This document shows positions 33,868-42,729 of a stretch of 64,000 nucleotides of DNA, piece by piece. Source of the DNA: CAWFKW01 sp963816535 (GTDB lineage: Bacteria; Bacteroidota; Ignavibacteria; Tepidaquicellales; OLB5). The position numbers and the translations under genes were made by a program. Location of the stretch: contig CAWFKW010000006.1 in the NCBI GenBank assembly GCA_963816535.1, positions 62,001-126,000 of the forward strand, given 5' to 3'. Below the pieces are notes generated by a model that saw nothing but the letters and a program-made list of their open reading frames with translations, made no database searches and was not told where the DNA came from. Numbering within the stretch: the stretch's first letter is position 1; each line of letters opens with the position of its first letter.

Positions 33868-34857
33868 CTACTTTATATCGTATCTGCTCTGGTTGAAAAT
33901 TATTTTGCTTCCGAATTTTTCCAGCAGGAAAGGAAGCTCGCGGTATTCTTTAAGAGATTCCCTTAGCCGGTCCTGTTTATCCCTCTCGCAATAAACCAGC
34001 AGAAAACCTCCTCCTCCGGCTCCGGCTATCTTGCCGCCAACGGCTCCGCCTGTCATAGCCTGCTCATACATCTTTTCAATATTAGGATTTGTTATACTTT
34101 TGGCGAGCCTCTTTTTCATATCCCAGTTTATTTTGAGATTTGTTCCGATGCGGTTCAGGTCGTGTTTTTCAAGAGCCGAATGTGAATTAATTGCGAGCTC
34201 TTTTATTTTATGATGAAATTCCAGTGTGTCGTTAATATTTTTTTTCTGTTCATCCAGAATCGAACCGGCGATCCTGGTTGTGTTTGTGAAAAACAAAAGG
34301 AGGTTTGAGCCAAGTTTCCTCTTGCCTTCGTTATCAAGGTTAATACTGCCCACTTCCACAGAATCATCTTTGCAGAACCTGAAGCTTCTTAACCCGCCGA
34401 ACGCGGCAATGTATTGGTCCTGTTTCCCTATCGGCCTTTTGAGTATTTCTATTTCGATCTTACACGCTTCTTTAGCCAGCTGTTCAGATGTAACCTGTAT
34501 TCCGCGGTACTGGTAGAAAGCGTTCAGCAGTCCAACTGTCAGGCTGCTTGAAGAGCCAAGCCCGGAGCCCTCGGAGGGGATATCGGCCAGCATCATTACT
34601 TCGAAGCCTTTATCCAGCCCCGTAAGCTTCGCGGCTTCGCGAACAAGGTCATGCTGAATTTCATCCGCATGCTTCACAATTTCTTTGCTCGAATAATCTA
34701 CATAGATCAGGTCGTCAAATCGTTCTTTGATTATAACGTACAGGTATTTATCTATCGAAGCGCTGACAACGTAACCCTCGTGCCCTAAATAATAATCGGC
34801 CAGATCGGTGCCGCCGCCGGCAAGACTGATCCTCAGCGGTGTTTCAGAAATAATCAT
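33868..34857 (-). CDS. GHMP-family sugar kinase, HddA-like (D-glycero-D-manno-heptose 7-phosphate kinase)
   Basis: The 329-residue kinase has the three GHMP motifs: PLRISLAGGGTDLADYY at the N-terminus, the ATP-binding EGSGLGSSSSLTVGLL near residue 95, and GAVGGKIAGAGGGGFLLVY near 270. The order and length match HddA, which phosphorylates manno-heptose 7-phosphate at C1 on the way to GDP-heptose. GmhA-like isomerase is encoded nearby, but GmhB and the HddC guanylyltransferase are not in the window. Its ATG overlaps the stop of the acyltransferase gene by 4 nt, indicating coupling. Confidence 0.87.
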   Translation of the reverse strand: MIISETPLRISLAGGGTDLADYYLGHEGYVVSASIDKYLYVIIKERFDDLIYVDYSSKEIVKHADEIQHDLVREAAKLTGLDKGFEVMMLADIPSEGSGLGSSSSLTVGLLNAFYQYRGIQVTSEQLAKEACKIEIEILKRPIGKQDQYIAAFGGLRSFRFCKDDSVEVGSINLDNEGKRKLGSNLLLFFTNTTRIAGSILDEQKKNINDTLEFHHKIKELAINSHSALEKHDLNRIGTNLKINWDMKKRLAKSITNPNIEKMYEQAMTGGAVGGKIAGAGGGGFLLVYCERDKQDRLRESLKEYRELPFLLEKFGSKIIFNQSRYDIK

Positions 34858-35438
34858 ATAAACTCAACAAAATTTTTAGATTTATCTTCAAACGAATTCA
34901 ATTTATAGCTGTTGCCGGCCTTGTCCGTAGCCAGGTTTTGTCCGTTAAATATAAGCTTTTCACCCGCCTTTGAAATCCAGTATTTTACCCGCGCGGGATT
35001 CCCCATTACTAAGGCGAAGTCAGGGACTGATCTTGTCACGACCGAACCCGCGCCTATCATGCAGTATTTTCCCAGGGTAATACCGCAAATTATGGTTGAG
35101 TTGGCTCCAATACTGGCTCCCTTCTTAACAAGGGTTGATATAACTCCCTGGTGAGCCTTGCTTCGCGGATACATGTCGTTTGTAAATACGCAATACGGCC
35201 CGAGGAATACATCATCTTCGATTGTTACGCCTTCCCATATAGCGATCCCGTTCTTTATAACAACCCTGCTGCCGATCGTAACGCCGCTCTCAACAAATGA
35301 GTGGTCGCAGATGTTGCAGTCTTCGCCGATCGAAACATTTTTCATCACATGTGTGAACGCCCATATCCTTGTATCTTTGCCGATGTCTTCGGTTTCAACA
35401 ATAGCGTTATGGTGAACAAAATATTCTTTATCAGGCAT
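34854..35438 (-). CDS. Left-handed beta-helix sugar N-acyltransferase (WbpD/WlbB-like)
   Basis: The 194 residues form hexapeptide beta-helix coils (IGKDTRIWAFTHVMKNVSIG, VTIGSRVVIKNGIAIWEGV, IGANSTIICGITLGKYCMIG) typical of the WbpD family, which acetylates the 3-amino group of UDP-2-acetamido-3-amino-uronic acid. The adjacent Gfo/Idh oxidoreductase and the nearby DegT aminotransferase supply the two preceding steps. The NDMYPRS insertion is characteristic of the family. It overlaps the downstream kinase by 4 nt. Confidence 0.85.
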   Translation of the reverse strand: MPDKEYFVHHNAIVETEDIGKDTRIWAFTHVMKNVSIGEDCNICDHSFVESGVTIGSRVVIKNGIAIWEGVTIEDDVFLGPYCVFTNDMYPRSKAHQGVISTLVKKGASIGANSTIICGITLGKYCMIGAGSVVTRSVPDFALVMGNPARVKYWISKAGEKLIFNGQNLATDKAGNSYKLNSFEDKSKNFVEFI

Positions 35439-35455
35439 TAATTTTAAGAGAAGAA

Positions 35456-36472
35456 TTAAATATTAGTTTTGAAAGATTCACTTGATGTTTCAAGCAGCTT
35501 CACAACTTCGAGCCCGATATTGCCATCGTTGATCAAAGGCGTATTGTTAAGCACACTGTTCACAAAGTGCTCGCACTCCATTCTTAACGGCTCATGCTGC
35601 TCCAAAGGAATAACGTGAATATCGCCTGACTGGTATGCCAGGGCCCCGGAATCGGTATCTTTGCTTTTTATGCGGTTATCGACTCCTGTTCCGTAGAGTT
35701 TCACTTTTCCGTCTAACGCGAGCATTTCATCGTACACAATGGTTCCTTCAGTGCCGAATATCTGCATGAGGCGCGTCTTGTTTGAGGAGAGCCAGCTTAA
35801 ATGGATATGCGCGGAAACGCCGCTCTTGAAACTAAGATCAATATGGGCGTTATTTGTTATCGCCGAAATCTTCTTTGACTGCGCCGCGTTGAACGGGTAC
35901 GAATTCTTTTTGCAGCTTACTTTCCATGGCGATTCATTCAGCAGGTGCAAAATGATGGAAAAATCATGGGGGCCCAGGTCCCAGATAACGTCAACGTCAG
36001 AATCAGGCGGGCCAAGATTTATTCTTGTCGAAGTGATATGAAGTATTTTACCGATCGCCTTTGATTTAAGCATCGATTTTATTTTCCTCACCGCCGGCGA
36101 GAACTGGAAAACATGCCCTACGGCAAGTTTCCTTCCGAGTTTTTTTGCCGTATCAACCAGCGATGCAGCGTCTTCAGAGCTGAAGGCAAGCGGTTTTTCA
36201 ACAAACACGTGCTTTCCGAAAAACAGCGCCTCTTCGGCAATCTCTTTATGTGTCGGCACCGGCGTCGCTATCACTACAGCGTTAATGCTCTTATCGTGAA
36301 TTACGTCCTTATAGTTCTTGGTGATATCAACAAAAGGAAATTCTTTCTTAATATACTCAAGCCTGCCTGATTTCAGGTCGCTTACTCTTTTTACTTTGCA
36401 GTTAAGAAGTCCTGAAAAATTTCTAACAAGCTTCGGGCCCCAATATCCGCTCCCGATGATCCCGATGTTCAA
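35456..36472 (-). CDS. Gfo/Idh/MocA-family oxidoreductase (WbpB/WlbA-like)
   Basis: The 338-residue NAD(P)-dependent enzyme starts with the Rossmann motif IGIIGSGYWGPKLVRNF, has AVVIATPVPTHKEIAEEAL and the EKP catalytic motif in HVFVEKPLAFSSEDA near residue 93. The C-terminal sheet domain contains HDFSIILHLL. WbpB/WlbA oxidises UDP-GlcNAcA at C3 before transamination, which matches the neighbours (aminotransferase, N-acyltransferase). The exact substrate is inferred from this context. It lies 17 bp upstream of the acyltransferase gene. Confidence 0.85.
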   Translation of the reverse strand: MNIGIIGSGYWGPKLVRNFSGLLNCKVKRVSDLKSGRLEYIKKEFPFVDITKNYKDVIHDKSINAVVIATPVPTHKEIAEEALFFGKHVFVEKPLAFSSEDAASLVDTAKKLGRKLAVGHVFQFSPAVRKIKSMLKSKAIGKILHITSTRINLGPPDSDVDVIWDLGPHDFSIILHLLNESPWKVSCKKNSYPFNAAQSKKISAITNNAHIDLSFKSGVSAHIHLSWLSSNKTRLMQIFGTEGTIVYDEMLALDGKVKLYGTGVDNRIKSKDTDSGALAYQSGDIHVIPLEQHEPLRMECEHFVNSVLNNTPLINDGNIGLEVVKLLETSSESFKTNI

Positions 36473-36496
36473 TACTTTATTTGTCGTTTTGATAAT

Positions 36497-37960
36497 TTAT
36501 ACCCCTCCTTTACCAAGCACCATAATAGGAATAGTTCTGAACAGAATTTTAAGATCCAGCCAAAGCGACTGGTTATCGGCATAATACAGGTCAAGCAAAA
36601 CAGAATCGCTGAATGTAACATCCTGCCGGTTCCTTGCGGTTATCTGGGCAAGGCCCGTCATGCCGGGTATAACTTTGTATTTCAGCTTATGCCACTCTTT
36701 GAAATTCTCAAACTCGTACGGCAGGCATGGCCGTGGCCCTACAAGGCTCATATCTCCCTTAATAACGCTCAACAGCTGTGGCAGTTCATCAAGACTGAAT
36801 TTTCTTAAGAGCCTCCCGACCGGCGTTATTCTTGGATCGTCAACCAGCTTTTTATTGCCTTCATCCTGGGTAATAATTTTCTTAAGATGCTCAATGTGCG
36901 CTTTTTCATCATTATTTGAATACATTGTTCTGAACTTATGCCACCTGAAAGAGCGCCCGTTCTTGCCTATTACGCTTGTTGAATAAAAAATACTCCCGGG
37001 AGATGAGAGCTTTATAGCCATGGCAATAAATAAACAAATCGGGGATAGTGCGGCCAGAAGCAGCGATGAGCCGATTATGTCGAATATTCTCTTGAACTTT
37101 TCTGAATACAGCGGCGAGGATTTAGTTGAAACCGAAATAACCTTCATATCATGGTATTCGTTTTCATCCAGCCTGGTGTTAATTACTTCAAAATGATTTG
37201 AAACCAGATTTACCTGGCAGTTGGTAAGCTTGCATATTTCCATCAGGTCCAGCAGGTGTTTATTATCAATGCTCTGGATAGTAATAAATATCTCATCAAT
37301 TTCCTGGTCTTCAACCAGCTTGTTAAGGTCTTCCCTGTTTCCGAGAACAGGCACTCTGTTAAATAACTTTCCCTTTTTTGCGGGGTCATCGTCAATGAAC
37401 CCTACAAGCTCGATATGATAATAGGGCTTGACCGTGAGAATTTCTGCGAAGAATTGCCCCAGGTTGCCTGCCCCAACGGCAAGAGCCCTCCGGGTCAGAA
37501 ATCCGCGGATATTTTCGCCAATGTAATTAGAACGAAGAATAAAACGGGAAAAGAAAACCCTCGTGACTGAAATAAGCGCGAACGATATTACCAAATAAAT
37601 TATAACCTGCAAACGTGAGTCCTGAAGCGCCGCCTGTGTCTTCACGATAAATATCAAAATAATTACCAATATGCTGTTGATGAGCAGCCCCTTTAGAATC
37701 AGGAGTATCTGCTCGCCCGCACGTAGGAAATATTTGTGTTTGTAAAGCTGGTAATATCTGAAGACAGGGATAATAAGAAGCGACCCGATTATAAATATCG
37801 CGCTTTTCTCAAAGGTTGTCGAGTCATCGGCAATCCCGTGAATCTTATCGGCTGATGTATAATAAATAGAAAAAAAAGAAGCTATCAGCATGCATGTCAG
37901 GTCGGATACCGACAGCGCTAGCTTCTTAGCTCCCCATTTTTTAATAAATTCTGTTAACAA
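36497..37960 (-). CDS. Polyprenyl-phosphate sugar-1-phosphate transferase (exopolysaccharide initiating enzyme)
   Basis: A 487-residue membrane enzyme of the WbaP/EpsE/ExoY group that starts polysaccharide repeat-unit assembly by loading sugar-1-phosphate onto undecaprenyl phosphate. Four to five N-terminal helices lie in residues 15-150, followed by a FlaA1-like Rossmann domain (ALAVGAGNLGQFFAEIL), a fifth helix (IIGSSLLLAALSPICLFIAM) and the catalytic PF02397 domain with KFRTMYSNND, PVGRLLRKFSLDELPQLL, LVGPRPCLPYEF and GMTGLAQITARNRQ. The donor cannot be read from sequence, but the locus suggests a modified UDP-sugar. It lies 24 bp upstream of the Gfo/Idh gene. Confidence 0.92.
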   Translation of the reverse strand: MLTEFIKKWGAKKLALSVSDLTCMLIASFFSIYYTSADKIHGIADDSTTFEKSAIFIIGSLLIIPVFRYYQLYKHKYFLRAGEQILLILKGLLINSILVIILIFIVKTQAALQDSRLQVIIYLVISFALISVTRVFFSRFILRSNYIGENIRGFLTRRALAVGAGNLGQFFAEILTVKPYYHIELVGFIDDDPAKKGKLFNRVPVLGNREDLNKLVEDQEIDEIFITIQSIDNKHLLDLMEICKLTNCQVNLVSNHFEVINTRLDENEYHDMKVISVSTKSSPLYSEKFKRIFDIIGSSLLLAALSPICLFIAMAIKLSSPGSIFYSTSVIGKNGRSFRWHKFRTMYSNNDEKAHIEHLKKIITQDEGNKKLVDDPRITPVGRLLRKFSLDELPQLLSVIKGDMSLVGPRPCLPYEFENFKEWHKLKYKVIPGMTGLAQITARNRQDVTFSDSVLLDLYYADNQSLWLDLKILFRTIPIMVLGKGGV

Positions 37961-37970
37961 ATTCCGCGGG

Positions 37971-39083
37971 CTACTTCCTGTAAAATTGTTCTATTGTTTT
38001 ACATACGAAATCTACATGGTCCTCAGGCATTTCAGGATACATCGGAATTGAAAGTATCCTTCCGCAGCATTTTTCAGCTACCGGGAAATCTCCGTCTTTA
38101 TGTTTCAAATATGCATAAGCTTCCTGCTTATGAAGCGGAAGCGGATAGTGCAGGCCGGTTTGGATCCCGTTGCTGTTCAAATGGCTCATTAGTTCGTCCC
38201 TTTTATCCGCCATTATAACGTACAGGTGGTAAACCGGGTTAATATAGTCAGGGTTAAACGGAAAAACAACCTCGTTCAAATTCATTTCTTTGAAGCGCGC
38301 CGTATAACGGGCGGCAACCGCTCTTCTGGCGTTTGTCCATTTCTCAATGTACTTCATTTTCACGTTCAGTACGCCGGCCTGTATCTCTTCCATTCTGTAG
38401 TTGTGCCCCTCAATTTCATGAACATATTTTTCAACCGACCCGTGCTGCCTGAAGCGCAGCATCTTATTGTAGAGACTCTCATCGTTGGTGACTACTGCGC
38501 CGCCTTCGCCGTACGCGCCCAGATTTTTGCCGGGGTAAAAGCTAAACGTGCCTATGTTTCCAAAACTTCCTATCTTCTTTCTTTTATACTCGGCTAAATG
38601 CGCCTGCGAGCAATCTTCAATTACAAACAGATCATGTTTTTTTGCAATTTCAAGTATGGCGTCCATTTCAGCGGGCTGTCCGTATAAATGCACGGGAATT
38701 ATGGCTTTTGTATTTCTGCCTATTGCCGCTTCTATTTTCTTTACATCGATGTTATAAGTTTTTTCGTCGTGGTCAGTAAATACAGGCTTTGCGCCCGCAA
38801 GGGTTACTGATTCTGACGTAGCGATGAAAGTGTTCACCGGAACCAGTACTTCGTCGCCCGCTTTAATTCCCAGCGCGTGAAGCGCCACATGGAGCGCGTC
38901 AGTTCCGCTGCTTAAAGCGACCGCATATTTAACGTTATGAATTTTAGCAAAATCCTCTTCAAACTTTTTTACTTTTTTGCCGCATATGTATGCCGTATTA
39001 TCAAGAACTTCGTTTATTTCGGTAAGTATTTCATTTTTAATGCCTGAATACTGGGACTTTAAGTCAACAAAAGGAACATTCAT
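37971..39083 (-). CDS. DegT/DnrJ/EryC1 sugar aminotransferase (WbpE/WlbC-like)
   Basis: A PLP-dependent aminotransferase of 370 residues, first gene of the polysaccharide run. It has VALSSGTDALHVALHALGI near residue 56, VIEDCSQAHLAEYKRKKIG, and the PLP lysine K186 in SFYPGKNLGAYGEGG. It should transaminate a 3-keto sugar nucleotide in the pathway shared with the dehydrogenase and the acyltransferase. A good ribosome site (GGAAGGA) precedes the ATG. The 187 bp upstream of it probably hold the operon promoter, although no consensus was clear. Confidence 0.9.
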   Translation of the reverse strand: MNVPFVDLKSQYSGIKNEILTEINEVLDNTAYICGKKVKKFEEDFAKIHNVKYAVALSSGTDALHVALHALGIKAGDEVLVPVNTFIATSESVTLAGAKPVFTDHDEKTYNIDVKKIEAAIGRNTKAIIPVHLYGQPAEMDAILEIAKKHDLFVIEDCSQAHLAEYKRKKIGSFGNIGTFSFYPGKNLGAYGEGGAVVTNDESLYNKMLRFRQHGSVEKYVHEIEGHNYRMEEIQAGVLNVKMKYIEKWTNARRAVAARYTARFKEMNLNEVVFPFNPDYINPVYHLYVIMADKRDELMSHLNSNGIQTGLHYPLPLHKQEAYAYLKHKDGDFPVAEKCCGRILSIPMYPEMPEDHVDFVCKTIEQFYRK

Positions 39084-39270
39084 CGCAAGTCTTATCCTTC
39101 CAATAAATTATGATATAATGATTGAAATTGTTTAATAATAAACAAATTTAGTTACAAATTAGCTATTTAAAAAGGCAATATACATAATCATTTCACGGTA
39201 TGCACGTTCGGCGAATGTTACTTTTCTGTTGGGTTTTTGAAGGGATTAGCGGATTCAATTAACCGGAACG

Positions 39271-40122
39271 TCAGCGTTTTTGTTTCTTCATTCTGCTTTT
39301 GCTTAAAAGAACGGAGATAACCATTGAAAAACCCAGAACTGAAATTATTATTACCAGAGAAACGTAAACGGGTATAAGCTCTTTCCATTCAGGATTTATT
39401 ATCGGCAGGAGCATCTTAACCCCAACATAGCATAGAATAACGCCTACGCCTTTTTTAACATATTCAAATTTATCGGCGATTGCCGAGAGCAGAAAATACA
39501 TCGAGCGAAGCCCCAGTACGGCAAGTATATTTGATGAGAATACTATGAACGGGTCGGTTGTTATAGCGAATATTGCGGGGATTGAATCGATAGCAAAAAC
39601 AAGGTCTGTTGATTCAATCACTATCAGGCATACTAAAAGCGGCGTAGCGTAACGGCTGCCCTCTTTTTTTACAACGAAGTGTTCGCCGTCATATTCATGC
39701 GTGGTCTTCATGAATTTCTTGAAAATTTTCAGCGCGCGGTTTTGTTCGGGATGAATTTCCTTTTCCTCGGTGAACGCCATCTTGTATCCTGAATATATAA
39801 GAGCGGCCCCAAATATATATAATATGAAACCGTAATTCGAAACCAGAGCCGAGCCCGATAATATAAATATCCCTCTCAAAATTATTACGCCTATTATGCC
39901 CCAGCTAAGCACTCTGCGCTGGTTCTTGCGGGCAATCCTGAAGTATCTAAACAGTATAAGAAATACGAACAGGTTATCTACGCTTAGCGATTCTTCGATG
40001 ATGTATCCGGTAAGAAACTCTATTGCTTTACGTTCGCCAAGCCAGTAATAGATTACAATATTAACCGCAAGCGCTACGCTCACCCAGAATATTACCCAAT
40101 ACAGCGCTTTTTTTACTGTCAT
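39271..40122 (-). CDS. TerC/Alx-family integral membrane protein
   Basis: The 283-residue protein has at least seven hydrophobic segments and TerC signatures: IEESLSVDNLFVFLILF near residue 40 with conserved acidic residues, RRVLSWGIIGVIILRGIF, and VIESTDLVFAIDSIPAIFA near residue 170. Alx/TerC members export manganese or support metalation of exported proteins. A basic tail (KSRMKKQKR) ends the protein. In some bacteria alx is controlled by the yybP-ykoY riboswitch; the leader here is too short and shows no match. Confidence 0.92.
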   Translation of the reverse strand: MTVKKALYWVIFWVSVALAVNIVIYYWLGERKAIEFLTGYIIEESLSVDNLFVFLILFRYFRIARKNQRRVLSWGIIGVIILRGIFILSGSALVSNYGFILYIFGAALIYSGYKMAFTEEKEIHPEQNRALKIFKKFMKTTHEYDGEHFVVKKEGSRYATPLLVCLIVIESTDLVFAIDSIPAIFAITTDPFIVFSSNILAVLGLRSMYFLLSAIADKFEYVKKGVGVILCYVGVKMLLPIINPEWKELIPVYVSLVIIISVLGFSMVISVLLSKSRMKKQKR

Positions 40123-40139
40123 TAAATTCTAAAACGGCA

Positions 40140-40205
40140 AAATTTTGTTCAACTCACCCCTTCCACTCTCCTCGAAGGAGACGGGCGCCCGCCGGGACGG
40201 GGTCA
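40140..40205. repeat. Palindromic intergenic repeat fragment
   Basis: CTCACCCCTTCCACTCTCC, then TCGAAGGAGACGGGCGCCCG and ACGGGGTC, has paired C-run/G-run arms like the elements at 56355 and 59079. It lies between the TerC gene and the lipoprotein stop. Confidence 0.5.
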
Positions 40206-40213
40206 TGATAAAT

Positions 40214-40726
40214 TTATTGGTTGGTTGAGATTTCATAAACAGACTCTGATGAGTTCCATTTTATTACCGCTTCATCCGATGCCGGCCTTCCGTTCTCATC
40301 AGCCATGCTTATGTACAGATTCACGGGGCTGGAGGCTGTATCGAACTTGACTATGTATCCGTTTTTCGCGTCGACCTGCGGCAGGAGGTCGCCTTTAGTC
40401 GACCTGAGCTTACTATCCAGCCACAGAATAGTTTTCCATCCGTCGCCGTCTTTTTCAATAACGCTTCCTCTTTGGATCCAGTACCTGTTGGTATCAAATT
40501 GTTTATTAATAACTATTGCAAGCGCGTCGTCTTTTTTGTTTGCATTAATATCCCCTTTGAGCGCAAGCGTGACATTATCCCCGAATTGTGACTGCGCGTA
40601 CTTGTAAGCTTCGTCCATTGAACCTGACAGGTTGCCCGCCGATTGCTTATTCGGCGTCTTGCCGCATGAGGCAAACATCAACCCGATAGTAAGCAAAACT
40701 ATTGAAAAACATAGTGTTTTAATCAT
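40214..40726 (-). CDS. Hypothetical small lipoprotein
   Basis: The 170-residue protein has a short basic N-terminus, a hydrophobic core and the lipobox LMFASC with C21 as the lipidation site, followed by GKTPNKQ. The mature part (about 150 residues) contains a segment like DINANKKDDALAIVINK, suggesting an FG-GAP-like or calcium-loop-type fold, and a beta-rich C-terminus. No catalytic motif was recognised. It is flanked by the TerC and methyltransferase genes, all on the minus strand. Confidence 0.7.
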   Translation of the reverse strand: MIKTLCFSIVLLTIGLMFASCGKTPNKQSAGNLSGSMDEAYKYAQSQFGDNVTLALKGDINANKKDDALAIVINKQFDTNRYWIQRGSVIEKDGDGWKTILWLDSKLRSTKGDLLPQVDAKNGYIVKFDTASSPVNLYISMADENGRPASDEAVIKWNSSESVYEISTNQ

Positions 40727-40827
40727 TTTTATTTGGAATCCTTTGATTTGTAACGCAAGATAGCCAAAATTGGGTTGAACTTAAATGTAATAAAAGTGGT
40801 GCAGAATAAGAGCTAGGTGTTGATGTA

Positions 40828-41427
40828 TTAGAGTTTCTGAGCTGACACACTGATACATGTGACAGGTTTCATAGGTTTAAATTTGATATTAATGTTTTTC
40901 AATCCGGCCGCTTTGAATTGATTAGCAGTCTTTTGAGCTATTGCCTTAATATCTTCTTCCGTGCGAGCCCACCGTGGCTGGAAGATCATGAAAAGTTTTC
41001 CTTCGTTTACCAGAAATTTCTTTAGTCTTTCAAATTCAATTACTGGTTTTCCCCAGAAAAAATGGACGTTGGACGCGAATATCTTATCAAAACTTGCAGG
41101 CGCAAACTTTATGTCTTCAACTGAGCTGAAAAGCAACCTGATTTTATTTTCTTTGATATATCCAGTGCTTTTATTTATGGCATGCCTGAGCATTACTTCA
41201 GAATGTTCTATCCCCACGATGCTCCCTGTTTTCAGTTTCCCAGCTATCAGCCTAAGAGCTTCTCCCGGACCAAAACCTATTTCGAGCAGTTTATCACCGG
41301 GCTGTACGTAAAGTTGTTCAACAACCCAGTTAATGCGTTCTTTATTATTTAATGACATCACTGCGCCGGCAAGTATTCCTAAAATACCGTGCGGTTTTTC
41401 AAATTGGCTGACAATATATTTATTCAT
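40828..41427 (-). CDS. Class I SAM-dependent methyltransferase
   Basis: The 199 residues contain the SAM-binding motif I KLLEIGFGPGEALRLIA near residue 45, IVGIEHSEVMLRHA (motif II, acidic residue replaced by the usual His-adjacent Glu), and a motif IV-like FDKIFASNVHFFW. It is of the UbiE/phosphatidylethanolamine-methyltransferase size class. The substrate is unknown. It is transcribed divergently from ftsY. Confidence 0.82.
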   Translation of the reverse strand: MNKYIVSQFEKPHGILGILAGAVMSLNNKERINWVVEQLYVQPGDKLLEIGFGPGEALRLIAGKLKTGSIVGIEHSEVMLRHAINKSTGYIKENKIRLLFSSVEDIKFAPASFDKIFASNVHFFWGKPVIEFERLKKFLVNEGKLFMIFQPRWARTEEDIKAIAQKTANQFKAAGLKNINIKFKPMKPVTCISVSAQKL

Positions 41428-41512
41428 ACTGAATTTCCTTCTATGTAAATTAAGACGTTTCTTAATGGTTCTTTATTCTAAAATATGAATAGTTTCAGGC
41501 TTTTCTTGTTCA

Positions 41513-41543
41513 TTGTTAATCAAACGCCCTTTCGCTAACTTTG
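41513..41543 (+). promoter_or_regulatory. Bacteroidetes-type promoter of ftsY
   Basis: TTG (41513-41515), 20 bp, TAACTTTG (41536-41543). The predicted start near 41550 leaves a leader of about 12 nt before ATG 41562. Confidence 0.55.
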
Positions 41544-41561
41544 TTATCCAATTAGAAAATT

Positions 41562-42485
41562 ATGGGATTTTTTGACAAATTAAAGCAGGGTTTAAAGAAA
41601 ACCCACGAAAATATTTTCACTAAAGTCGACCGCCTTGTCAATGCCAAGAGCAAAATTGACAACGACTTTCTTGAAAAGCTCGAAGAAATTTTGCTAAGCT
41701 CAGATGTCGGAGTTCAGACAACGGAAAATATTATTGAGAATCTTAAGCTGCGCGTAGAGGAAGAAAAATTTAAAGATTCCGGCGAACTGAATAAATTACT
41801 GAAGGATGAAATAAAGAAAGTTTTTTCATCCGAAAACGGGCAAGCGGACCAGCCTTTTAAAATTGACTCCAAACCATATGTGATAGTAGTTGTTGGCGTA
41901 AACGGAGTAGGCAAAACAACTTCAATTGGCAAACTTGCCTTCAATTATAAGAATGCGGGATACAAAGTTTTAATTGGCGCGGCCGATACTTTCCGCGCGG
42001 CGGCAAATGAGCAGCTTGAAACCTGGGCAAAACGCTCGGGGACGGAAATTATTCAGCTTGCGCAGGGCAGCGATCCAAGCGCGGTTGTGTATAATACAAT
42101 TCAATCGGCTGTTGCAAAGGATTATGATATAGTAATTATTGATACCGCGGGAAGGCTCCACACCAAAACAAATTTGATGGAGGAGCTCAGCAAAATTAAA
42201 CGCGTTATACAAAAACAGCTGCCAGCCGGGCCTAATGAAGTGCTGCTGGTTATTGACGCAACCACAGGACAAAACGGCCTCAACCAGGCGAAAGAATTTC
42301 ATAAAGCGTTTGGTTTGAACGGGTTGATACTCACTAAGCTTGACGGCACCGCTAAAGGCGGCATTGTATTGAAAATAAGCAAGGAGCTTGGTATTCCTGT
42401 AAAATATATCGGCGTAGGAGAACAAATAGACGATTTACAGGTATTCAACAAAGAAAATTTTATTCAGGCGCTGCTGGAGGATTAG
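41562..42485 (+). CDS. ftsY: Signal recognition particle receptor FtsY
   Basis: FtsY docks the SRP-ribosome complex at the inner membrane. The 307-residue form lacks the long acidic A domain of E. coli FtsY, as is usual in this lineage, and keeps a basic amphipathic N-terminus (FDKLKQGLKKTHENIFTK). The N domain is followed by the G domain with P-loop GVNGVGKTT (residues 112-120), DTFRAAANEQL, DTAGRLHTK and TKLDGTAKGG. Ffh is elsewhere. The gene is single with its own promoter. Confidence 0.97.
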   Translation: MGFFDKLKQGLKKTHENIFTKVDRLVNAKSKIDNDFLEKLEEILLSSDVGVQTTENIIENLKLRVEEEKFKDSGELNKLLKDEIKKVFSSENGQADQPFKIDSKPYVIVVVGVNGVGKTTSIGKLAFNYKNAGYKVLIGAADTFRAAANEQLETWAKRSGTEIIQLAQGSDPSAVVYNTIQSAVAKDYDIVIIDTAGRLHTKTNLMEELSKIKRVIQKQLPAGPNEVLLVIDATTGQNGLNQAKEFHKAFGLNGLILTKLDGTAKGGIVLKISKELGIPVKYIGVGEQIDDLQVFNKENFIQALLED

Positions 42486-42729
42486 CGCGTGAGACGGCAG
42501 ACGTGAGACGGCAGACAAGGAAAAGCCAGTCCGGATATTCTAAATTTTCTGTCCCAGACCCCAGTATGGAAAAGGAATGGCGAAAATATTAAATCTGTGC
42601 AGGCTAAAGCCCGCGGCTTACCACGAAATGTAAAGGAATTTTTCTTTCGTCTCCCCCCATCGGGGGGAGATACAGAGGGGGGTTAATAAAAACATTTTAG
42701 AATATCTACTATTCTAGAGACTGTATAAT
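42486..42729. other. ftsY-mutL spacer with two repeat elements
   Basis: The 244-bp gap holds the 21-nt repeat (42489-42509) and its extension GGCAGAC, a GGCTAAAGCCCGCGGCTT hairpin-like element (42603-42620), and a palindrome CTCCCCCC-ATC-GGGGGGAG near 42652-42670. No gene was seen. A mutL promoter was not identified. Confidence 0.55.
42489..42516. repeat. 14-nt tandem repeat (GTGAGACGGCAGAC x2) containing the dispersed 21-nt repeat, copy 2
   Basis: GTGAGACGGCAGAC occurs twice in tandem at 42489-42516, directly after the ftsY stop codon. Bases 42489-42509 are identical to the reverse complement of 14424-14444. The shared sequence between two unrelated loci indicates a dispersed repeat family. 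Confidence 0.8.

Noticed and set aside
40123..40213. yybP-ykoY manganese riboswitch upstream of TerC
   Set aside because: The leader before the TerC ATG is about 90 bp to the next gene and shows none of the conserved loop sequences.
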